Part shown: in pieces, positions 56,445 to 64,000 of the stretch
Layout of the letters: every line of letters begins with the position of its first letter
Numbering within the stretch: the stretch's first letter is position 1
From: Pollenia angustigena
Lineage: Eukaryota; Arthropoda; Insecta; Diptera; Polleniidae
Direction: 5' to 3'
NCBI GenBank assembly: GCA_930367215.1
Contig: OV884056.1
Coordinates: 278,920,067-278,984,066 of the forward strand
Length of the DNA stretch: 64,000 bases
Translations under genes and position numbers: made by a program
The notes under the pieces: generated by a model
Told to the model about the DNA's origin: nothing
Seen by the model: the letters and a program-made list of their open reading frames with translations, nothing else
Database searches by the model: none

Positions 56445-57373
56445 TAGACTGGTCGCATCTTGTATGGGATTATTTTTTTATTTAAATTTAATTGTTTGCG
56501 CTGCTTAAAATATGAGGTTTGGTGTAAGAAATCATGATCTAATTTTTCAGGTCAATCCGACGGTGCCTAGCCGTGCCGGGTGGGGCCCAAAGTTCCCCAT
56601 ATTATAAAAGAAACATCTTTTCTATCAGATCGTTATAGTTATACTAGTGGAAAAGCTAAAAATCAAAAATATGGCTTCGTTACGATCTTCCGCAGAGAAA
56701 GTACTTCAAGTGTGCCAAATTTCAGCTTCCTATGTCATCAGATGGCTTCAGAAAGTTGCGGAAAGAATAGGACATACATGCAAACATCCTGACATACTAA
56801 GAAATTATATATTGTATAGATAGATTAACATATGTTCGCGCAACTCAAAAACGCTTTAGTTTATCGAAAAACTAAAAAAAAACCGAAATTCCGCAATAAA
56901 ATTTACTTTAAGAAAGTTAAAACTTTTTTCTTTATGTTGGCTTTGATTTTCGAGATATACCGTTATTTCGAAAATTAAGGAGGTTGCACAACATATGTTC
57001 GCGTAACTCAAAAACGCTTTAGTTTATAGAAAAACTAAAAAAAAACCGAAATTCCGCAATAAAATTTACTTAAGGAAAGTTGAAACTTCTTTCTTTATGT
57101 TGGCTTTGGTTTTCGAGATATACCGTTATTTCGAAAATTAAGGAGGTTGCACAACATATGTTCGCGTAACTTTTCAACTAGTATAACTATAAAGATCTGA
57201 TAGAAAAGATGTTTTTTTTTTATAATATGGGGAACTTTGGGCCCCACCCGGCACGGCTAGGCACTGTCGGATTGACCTGAAAAATTAGATCATGATTTCT
57301 TACACCAAACCTCATATTTTAAGCAGCGCAAACAATTAAATTAAAAAAAAAAAAAAAAATTGCGACCAGTCTA
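56445..57373. mobile_element. hAT-like element, TAGACTGGTCGCA ends, with long inverted repeats
   Basis: The inverted terminus TAGACTGGTCGCA is followed, after short unequal spacers, by long inverse copies (GCGCTGCTTAAAATATGAGG through GGGGCCCAAAGTTCCCCATA). ATATACAC at 56437-56444 and 57374-57381 is a perfect 8-bp duplication. 929 bp; the centre contains the 163-bp tandem repeat. A 70-codon frame at 56580-56792 matches one in the half copy at 11163-11758 but shows no domain. Confidence 0.82.
56831..57160. repeat. 163-bp tandem repeat, two units
   Basis: TATGTTCGCG starts occur at 56831, 56994 and 57157, exactly 163 bp apart. Units contain AACTCAAAAACGCTTTAGTT, ACCGAAATTCCGCAATAAAA and GATATACCGTTATTTCGAAA. 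Single related units lie at 11163-11260 and 31990-32145. Confidence 0.88.
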
Positions 57374-57381
57374 ATATACAC

Positions 57382-57508
57382 CCAGAGAAAAAACAGCAAT
57401 GCCATTTTTAAAAAAATTTTAACCATATTATGTTTAATTTATTTAATTAGTTTCTTTAAAAATAGTTTTGTTGGTTATGACCATAATAAAAAATGTTTTC
57501 TCTGCGCG
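57382..57508. mobile_element. Small TA-target MITE (CAGAGAAAAAACA ends)
   Basis: CCAGAGAAAAAACA and, inverse, GCAGAGAAAACA close a ~130-bp unit followed by TA (57509-57510). Its first bases (CAC) appear to be part of the duplication made by the neighbouring hAT-like element, which would mean that element landed in this MITE's left tip. Confidence 0.5.
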
Positions 57509-57749
57509 TATGTAGATCTTTTTTTGTATTTAACTTCTTTAGTAATTATGGACACTGTGACACTTTTGAAAATGTCATAATGTCCATTTGCAAAGTGTTA
57601 TAATGCCCACGGACATTATGACATTTTCATAAATGTCATAAAGTCCATGGACACTGTGACACTTTTTGGAGTGTCATAACGTCCATGGACACTATGACAC
57701 TGGACGTTATGACATGCCACCCATAAACATAGGCAATATCATATTCTTA

Positions 57750-58680
57750 AATATAAGGGTGGCTATAGCCAAAGTCAAAGCAAACACTTAAGTTAGTTAA
57801 AGTCAAAATTATAGTCGAAGTCCAAATAATATTCAAAGTCATAGTGATAACCAAAGTCATACTCTAAATCTTAGTCAAAATCGTAGTCAAAGTCATAGCC
57901 AGATTCATAGTTATAGTTTAAGTCATTGTCAAAGTCAAAATCGTAGTCAAAGTCATAGCCAGATTCATAGTTATAGTTTAATTTATTGTCAAAGTCAAAA
58001 TCGTAGTCCAAGTCATAGTCATAGTCAAAATCAACGTCAAAGTCGAAGAGCAATAGGCGGAACCAAAATAATATTTTTAGGCATAGTGATGGTCAAAGTC
58101 ATAGTCAAAGTCATATCTTAAGTCATAGTAAAACTTACAGTCAAAGTCATAGTCAACATAAAAGTTAAAGTAATATTCACGGTCAAAGTCATAGTCATAG
58201 TCAAAATCATAGTCAAAGAATACGTCAAAGTCAATGTCATAGTCTATAATATAATAATGTCATAGTCACAATCTTAGTCAATTTCATAGCCACAATTATA
58301 GTCAAAGACATAGTCAAAGTCTTAGTCAATGTCATAGTCATAGTTATAGTCATTGTCATAGTCATAGTCATAGTCATAGTCATAATCATAGTCATTGCCA
58401 TTGTCATAGTCATAGTCATTGATATGGTCATAGTCATTGTTATTGTCATAGTCATAGTCATTGTAGTGAGGAGAAGATATCGTGGGGCCACTAGATGATA
58501 GCGCGCTATCATTACGTCCACAAAAAAAGAATCATAGTCATAGTCCTAGTCAAAGTCAAAGTCATAGTCAAAGTCAACGTCGGGGTCGTAGTCAATATCA
58601 AGTCCTAGTCAATGTCAACGTCGGAGTCGTAGTCAATGTCTTAGTCATAGCCAATGTCATAGTCATAGCTAATAGTTCCC
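57750..58680. repeat. AGTCAT / AGTCAAAGTCAT satellite
   Basis: Nearly 900 bp of hexanucleotide-based array: AGTCAT, AGTCAA and AGTCCT variants, locally in higher order (AGTCAAAGTCATAGCCAGAT occurs twice, 60 bp apart). Minus frames read as Tyr-Asp-Phe-Asp or Met-Thr repeats, and plus frames as Ser-Gln-Ser-His repeats; these are not genes. Confidence 0.92.
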
Positions 58681-60200
58681 GATTAAACATTTATGATTTG
58701 GGTAGGACATACTATAAAATAATATTGACGAATTCTGTGAATGTAGGATTATAGGCCCAACTATAATATAAATTGGATAGCTTAAGCAACTGTGAGAATA
58801 CAGGTATTTCATATGTGTCAAACCATATTAAACTAAGGAAACATTTTGTTAAGTTTTATGAAACTGTCATTTGCTTAAGCAAAATGCGAAACTGATTGCC
58901 CATTTCAGTCGGAATCAAATGTTTTTTGATCTTGTTTTATTATATGCATTTGAGAGACTTTTCGTAACAGTAGCTTAAGCTTGCTAATGCAGATATAAGG
59001 CAGATATAAGGCACAACTATAATGTGCCTTATATATGCCCCTTAGACATAATCCCTTCTTTTAATTTCGAACCCGGATATAAGAACTTATTAGCTCAGAA
59101 TCTCAATATTTGTTTTCATTTATTTTGCAACTGTAGCACGCCTTTGTAGTTTCAAATTAATCAATATGAACCGCTTATAAATCTTGTAACAAAGAAAATC
59201 TTAAATCTGTACTTTATCAATTGTATAGTAAAATGAAATCTAAATATGTAAATATTTCAACAAAACTCTTAAATATTTGTTGTACCAGAAAAAAAGTCAT
59301 ATTTTATTTAAAACAGTCTTAATAACCAAAGGCATATAAGCATAAATAAAACCTTAAACTCCAATATTTCATTTAACTAAAATGCAACATTTAAATAAAA
59401 ATATTCTATTCTATTTAAAAATAAGAAACACATACAAAAAACCTTGGTCTTAATTGCTCTTAAAAATGTTTTTTTTTACACCTCGTAGTATTTTCTTCTT
59501 CTTCTTCCAAATAAACCTCAAAAACTTAATTGAAGTTCTTATAAATCATAAGTTTGTTTTGCATTTAAACACATGATTGTGTCATATATCTGTTGTATAA
59601 ATAGAATGCATTTTAAACTACACTAAAAGATAAAATAATATAATAAATTTTCTACTAAACCAAACTAGAAATGAAAGAAAAAAACAGGAGAAAATAAAGT
59701 TACCATTTAGAGATGGTTAGTATTTTACTATTGCAAAAACATTAGACTAAAGACCACAACAAGAAACCTCTCTATAAATGTTATTAAAATTTATATGCCA
59801 ATAAAAAAAACGAAGTATCTGGTAGTAAATTTAGTAGAGAGAAATTGCAAGACCATAAAGAAAAGGTTCGCAATAAAACTATTTCCTAGAGTTATTAGGA
59901 AATATTCACAAACAAATAAATACACATACATTTTTGTATACACATTTGTGTGTATGTGTGTTTACACATACAAATATAAATACCTTCTCGTTTAGAGACA
60001 GTTCTGTGTATAAGAAAAAAATGTAATAAAAGACAGAAGCAAAAGGCACGCACAGATGCATTTTAAATAATAATAATTATAATGAGTTACCGGAAAATAA
60101 TTGTGGAGTTAGTGATAAAAAATCCTCCTTCTTTATAGACAAAATTGCAGCATAAAAATACAATAAAATTACGATAAAAAAAAAATTTTTTTTGGAAAAT
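58681..60200. other. Gene-free AT-rich stretch
   Basis: A small inverted or duplicated segment GCAGATATAAGGCA lies near 58990-59040. TG/AC-rich alternating sequence (GTGTGTATGTGTGTTTACAC) occurs near 59930-59975. No coding support. Confidence 0.4.
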
Positions 60201-60204
60201 TTAA

Positions 60205-60390
60205 ATTTAAAGTCATATTTAAAGCCATCTTTATAATCTTCGTCCTACTTACAATCAAATTCATAGTCATTCTCATAGTTAAAGTCGCAGTCAAAATAAC
60301 AGACCTGATCATACTCAAAGTCAAAATCTGAGTCAAAGACACCGTCATAGTTAATGCAACAACGGTCATACTCATAGTCATAGTCAAATT
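60205..60390. repeat. AGTCAT-type simple repeat, second block
   Basis: Degenerate AGTCAT/AGTCAAA units as at 57750-58680, more diverged. Minus frames of 70-80 codons across it are repeat translation. Confidence 0.8.
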
Positions 60391-60412
60391 CTACGTAATA
60401 TTTGATTTCTAA

Positions 60413-60762
60413 AGGCTCAGTTAGCCGGGAGTAACAGTTAAGTTGTAAATCAGCTGCTTCATTTTGTTGTAAGTAAAGCAATTAGAACAATTATGCACAG
60501 AAAAAAAATTTTTGCGCCAGTAAAATAATTAATCAAAAATAAAATCAGTTTTAATTAAATATTTAATCAGGTTAATTAAACATTTAATCAAGTGAATTAA
60601 ACGTTTAATTGAAATACTGTCAATTAAACATTTAATACACTTGATTAAAACTTAAATTAAAATTTTTTTTCTGTGTAGTTAGGAGTAAGATGTTACGGCA
60701 CAATCTGTAAGGAATAGATTGGTACTTTTTTAAGGTACTGTTACTCCCGGCTAACTGAGCCT
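60413..60762. mobile_element. PIF-like MITE, AGGCTCAGTTAGCCGGGAGT ends
   Basis: A perfect inverted terminus of at least 26 bp starting AGGCTCAGTTAGCCGGGAGT, with TAA on both sides (60410-60412, 60763-60765). A 180-bp MITE is nested at 60496-60675, leaving about 170 bp of this element. Confidence 0.88.
60496..60675. mobile_element. MITE with CACAGAAAAAAAATTTT ends
   Basis: CACAGAAAAAAAATTTTTGC and, inverse, CACAGAAAAAAAATTTTAAT enclose AAAATCAGTTTTAATTAA and TTAATCAAGTGAATTAAACG, shared with 6890-7130 and 52226-52680. Flanking dinucleotides are TG and TA, so a TA duplication is possible but not proven. Confidence 0.7.
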
Positions 60763-60818
60763 TAAGTCTGAGTAATATTCTACTAGGTAAATATTTGCCG
60801 TCAGATACGTAACCACTA

Positions 60819-61499
60819 CACTGATAGAAAAATGCATCTTCATATTGATGATGCCTTAACATCAGAATTGTGACATCAAAGTCACTACAAATGGCATCAA
60901 TGATTCAAAAAGTAACATCAATCACTGACTAACGTCATTAACGTGTCATCTATTTTATGACTATAGTGACATTAATTCGATGCCACATTTTGTATATTAT
61001 TAACATTATTTTCATGATTACAATGTATTATCGGAAGCAAAAATTCCTATATTCTATTTTTTTAATTATTTAGTAAAATACATCAAATTTTTAAAGTAGA
61101 ATGATTATGAAAACCATATGGGGCTTGTTGCTGGTGTCTTATTATTGATAGTTTTGCTGTAAACAAAGGTCTAAATTCAACAAACGTGAAACAAACATAT
61201 GTAACGGGTAAGTAAATAATAATATTCTCCCACTTTGACTTAAGTAAATTCCAATGACTTTGACTTAATGACAAACTGTCATTAAATTGATGCTAATGTG
61301 TCCTTTCTCCGATGTTACTGCGTCATCGCACTGAGGACACAGATGTGTCATCCCGTTGATGACATTATTTCATTTTGACCCTGTTGATGTTAAGGTTGAA
61401 ATCACCATGATGAAAAGTGTCATGGGATCAAAAACGAAGACACTTGTCTTAGTACTAATGTCAAAATATATCAGCGTTATGATGCCTTTTCTATCAGCG
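60819..61499. mobile_element. TA-target MITE, CACTGATAGAAAA ends
   Basis: CACTGATAGAAAAATGCATC and, inverse, CGCTGATAGAAAAGGCATC, with TA on both sides (60817-60818, 61500-61501). Short TGACATCA/TGATGTCA-type motifs recur throughout. 681 bp, no domain-bearing frame. Confidence 0.75.
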
Positions 61500-61501
61500 T
61501 A

Positions 61502-62113
61502 GTTTAATTAAAAACTTGTTTGCTTCTGCAAAACCTTTGCTAGACCTAACATCATTTGATTGTTTCTAAATTATATTTTACAAATATCCTCTCAGGAATA
61601 AAGTTAAATCAATAAAAATTTTTAAAAATAAAGCTTAAGTTTGATCAATTTACTGGTCAGGCTTCTTTTAAATTTTTCGTCAAATATTTGCTATGTATGA
61701 ACATACCTTATAGTATTAAACATGGACATAGTTAAAGTCATACCCAAAGTTGAAGTTGAAATTGAAGTCATCGCCATTATTATTTTAGATCAAAATGACA
61801 TTGACAACACTATAAATCGCGTTGAATGATGATTATTTCACGTTGAAAAACATGAATTTCGTGTAGAATAAATTTGACATAACAGCGAGAAGAAGCTTCA
61901 AAAGCAATATATGTATTTATTTTTGAATAATTCGAAACATGTATCCTCGGAACCAGAGAAAGAGAGAGAGAGAGAGAGAGAGGGAGAAAGAGAGAATATT
62001 ATTATTTGTCTCGTGTTACACATGTTTTACTTATTTTTGCATTTCCCTTTGTTTACTGAAACACTAATAATTTAAAGACACCAACTTTAAAAATTTCATG
62101 TTTTTAACTAACT
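61502..62113. other. Gene-free stretch with simple repeats
   Basis: Degenerate AGTCAT/GAAGTTGAAATTGAAGTC sequence at about 61715-61775 and (GA)n at about 61958-61996. Nothing else was recognised. Confidence 0.5.
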
Positions 62114-62399
62114 AATTTTAACGGCGGCATGAAATAACCCCCCAAAAAAATAATGAAATAACCCCCCAAAGCGTGGGGCCTTATTTCATATGCAGCAAAA
62201 CCCCAATTTTGAAAATGAAATTAGCCCCCAACGAAATGAAATAAGTCCCCAAACATAAATGAAATAATTCCCTAATTTTTGGGCGCTTATTTCATATGAA
62301 ATAAAACCCTAGTTTCTGATATGAAATAAGAGCCAAAAATATGTAATACAATTAATTATATAGTTTTGCTTTAAAGAATCCCGCGATAGATATCATGGT

Positions 62400-62550
62400 A
62401 TGATATACCAAACACAAGCTTCGCCAACTAAGGATTTTCAGCATAGCCGGCCTTTGGCCGGGCGCAATGACTTTTTCCTCTATAGTATAACACGCACCGG
62501 CTTCGCTAGCTAAAGCTTCTCTGCATAGCGCCAGGATTTTCTCCTCTATA
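62400..62550 (-). repeat. GC-rich hairpin modules, inverted pair
   Basis: On the minus strand: CTTTAGCTAGCGAAGCCGGT, TATACTATAGAGGAAAAAGT, then GGCCAAAGGCCGGCTATGC and a more worn second end. About two units of the 82-bp module. Confidence 0.7.
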
Positions 62551-62558
62551 TTATAAAA

Positions 62559-63135
62559 GGGAGGGTGCTTTAAAACCATGGTAGATAAGGCCATGATGTC
62601 ATTATTGCTGAATTGAATGGGAGGTAAAGCCATAATCCCCTTATTGCCCAATCATTGAGAGGTAAGGTCATATTTAAAATTTTGCGAAAAGAGATATATA
62701 GCCATATATTTTTTTCGCAAATGAGATTTAAAGCCATATTTTTTCAGAAAATTGTAATGCATGGTGTAAACATTCTGTAAAAGGGAAAATCCTTAGTTAT
62801 CATTGAAAAACATTTTTTATTCTTGTGACGCACGCAGGAAAACTTTATTCAGCGAAGCCACCTGCCGCGTCCTACTGGAGGTAAAAACCGCTAAGCACGG
62901 CCGCAGGCCGTCAAGCGGAAAAACTTTAGTATGCGAAGCCAGATTTCAATACTTAACTTTAGTGTCTCCGGAACTAAAATGAGAGATGAAGCCATTTTCT
63001 AATATTGCTAATGTGAGCTAAGGCCATGATGGCTTTATCTCCCATTCAAATGAAAAACAAAAAAGGCTTTATCTCCCTATTGAATGAGAGATAAAGCCAT
63101 CATGGCCTTATCTACCATGGTATTAACGCACCCCC
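62559..63135. mobile_element. Hairpin-module element 3 (nested; GGG(A)GGGTGC ends)
   Basis: TTATAAAA at 62551-62558 and 63136-63143 is a perfect 8-bp duplication. Near both ends ACCATGGTAGATAAGGCCAT is present in inverted order, and GAGATAAAGCCAT-type motifs repeat inward. The centre (about 62825-62945) holds CGGCCGCAGGCCG, then CTTTAGTATGCGAAGCC, a variant of the 82-bp module core. 577 bp, inserted in element 2. Confidence 0.82.
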
Positions 63136-63149
63136 TTATAAAAATACCG

Positions 63150-63312
63150 ACTGGACCCGGCTACGCAGAGAAGCTTTAGTTTTCGAAGCCGCTGTTTGGT
63201 ATACCATATAGAAGAAAACCATTGCGCCCGGCCGAAGGCCGGCTATGCATGGCAGCTTTATTTATCGAAGCCGGTGATCTGTATACCAAAGTGGATAAAT
63301 CCTTGCGCCCAA
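63150..63312 (+). repeat. GC-rich hairpin modules, direct pair
   Basis: Units read GCAGAGAAGCTTTAGTTTTC, GAAGCCGCTGTTTGGTATAC, CGCCCGGCCGAAGGCCGGCT, then a second unit with CTTTATTTATCGAAGCCGGT ending CCTTGCGCCCAAAA. Confidence 0.75.
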
Positions 63313-63571
63313 AAACGTTTTCATTATACATTTAAAAATGAAATAATCCCCCAAAAAGTATATTGGGGCTTTATTTCATAATGATTTTTTGGGGGATTAT
63401 TTCATATGAAATAAAACCCCAATTAAAAAAATGAAATAACACCCCAAACAAGATGAAATAACCCCCCAATAATAGTTTTTGTTGTTCTCTGTACAAACTT
63501 TTGTGGGGTTATTTCATTATTTTTTTGAGAAGTTATATTTTGGGGGGTTATTTCATGCCGCCAATTTTAAC

Positions 63572-64000
63572 AAAAAGGAGTACGGGAATTTTTCTGGTTC
63601 TTATAAATTATTTGAAACAAAAAAATATTAAATGTATGTTTTTATTCTTGTAGCGTTGTTGTTTTTTCTATACAAAACAAATGAAACAGGATTTTATGGA
63701 TTCAATATTGTACAAAGTTATTTTTATATATTTCATATAAAAATAATATGAAACAAGGATAATTGCACTGCCTGCCCCACAATTTCAAATGAAAACTTCG
63801 TTGACCTCACTTACAATTAATATAAAAAGAAATAACTAGTATTGTGGTTATTTTATTGAACTAATGTGGTTTTTAATTCAAATTTTTAATCATTTAATCT
63901 GGCTTATGTTCATTGAATTTGATTTTTATTAAAAGAAATTTTAAAATATTGTTTTTGTTTTAAATGTTGGTTAAGCTTACGCAATTTTCATTCAAAATCG
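63572..64000. other. AT-rich end of window with a SINE-like fragment
   Basis: About 63838-63930 repeats one end of the SINE-like family: CTAGTATTGTGGTTATTTTA, TTGAACTAATGTGGTTTTTA and ATTTTTAATCATTTAATCTGG-like sequence, as at 20235-20320. The tRNA-like part is not included. The rest is featureless. Confidence 0.5.

Larger units (their letters stand above)
56119..57721. mobile_element. Hairpin-module element 1 (GGTGGCATG ends), with nested insertions
   Basis: The ends GGTGGCATGCCATAACGTCC and, inverse, GGTGGCATGTCATAACGTCC continue with AGTGTCATAGTGTCCATGG. Flanks are CATTAACA (56111-56118) and CATAAACA (57722-57729), an 8-bp duplication with one mismatch. The subterminal motif GGACACTATGACA repeats many times at 57545-57715. 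Inside lie GC-rich modules (56160-56410) shared with 62123-63562, a MITE and a hAT-like element. No protein frame. Superfamily unknown. Confidence 0.75.
62123..63562. mobile_element. Hairpin-module element 2 (GGCGGCATGAAATAACC ends)
   Basis: A perfect inverted terminus GGCGGCATGAAATAACCCCC is flanked by AATTTTAAC at 62114-62122 and 63563-63571, a perfect 9-bp duplication. The subterminal motif TGAAATAACCCCCCAAA repeats in both orientations on each side. Internal to these lie GC-rich modules, inverted on the left (62400-62550) and direct on the right (63150-63312), so the whole element is a symmetric foldback. A further element is nested at the centre. 1440 bp; no protein frame. The 9-bp duplication would fit MULE-like integration, but no such transposase is visible. 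Confidence 0.85.

Noticed and set aside
57871..58521. Frames coding Asp/Tyr/Phe-rich or Met-Thr-rich repeats
   Set aside because: They are the AGTCAT satellite translated in different frames.
62352..62651. 99-codon minus frame over the GC-rich modules
   Set aside because: It runs through inverted non-coding modules and outer repeats of two nested elements; its codons follow repeat structure.

Overview
The window looks like non-coding, strongly AT-rich chromosomal DNA from a higher (schizophoran) fly. The evidence is mini-me/DINE-1-like elements with GTCT microsatellites, a fly copia with a half-tRNA-iMet primer site, jockey-, R1- and RTE-type LINE fragments, mariner, hAT and PIF-like elements, and AGTCAT-type simple repeats. 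The exact species cannot be told from sequence alone. Only one piece of a host gene can be supported: a 98-bp collagen Gly-X-Y exon on the minus strand at 53917-54014, with splice sites on both sides. Much of the right side of the window is therefore probably intron of that collagen gene. No rRNA gene, functional tRNA gene or CRISPR array was found.

Layout. 0-8 kb: a mini-me copy with a 153-bp tandem array, a small hAT MITE, a LINE reverse-transcriptase pseudogene, and a SINE-like repeat. 8.9-13.5 kb: a mariner remnant, an RTE-like LINE 3' end with a long open frame, a ~600-bp palindrome fused to half of a hAT-like element, and a second mini-me copy. 15.6-18.2 kb: a 2.55-kb DNA transposon with ~350-bp inverted ends, carrying a transposase-like fragment and a later LINE insertion. 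19-27.5 kb: MITEs, a SINE-like repeat, a jockey-type LINE and a 2.65-kb hAT. 31-35.4 kb: nested insertions. One mariner was invaded by a Transib-like element and then by a PIF-like MITE; a second, nearly intact mariner sits inside another MITE. 38.4-40.1 kb: an internally deleted copia with both LTRs. 42.3-48 kb: two degraded hAT elements with nested passengers. 51.6-52.7 kb: an R1/jockey LINE 3' end and a 108-bp tandem array. 53.9 kb: the collagen exon. 54-64 kb: a Tc1 relic, MITEs, a hexanucleotide satellite and three related, symmetrical elements that share a GC-rich hairpin module.

Many boundaries rest on pairs of inverted ends plus a target-site duplication, so they are well supported even where no protein survives. 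The two most interesting signals are (1) the 1418-bp element at 31373-32790. Its two ends read as a heptamer, a 22/23-bp spacer and a nonamer, as in V(D)J recombination signals, and it is flanked by a 5-bp CGACG duplication. (2) The modular hairpin family at 56119-57721, 62123-63562 and 62559-63135, whose outer repeats differ while the core module is shared.
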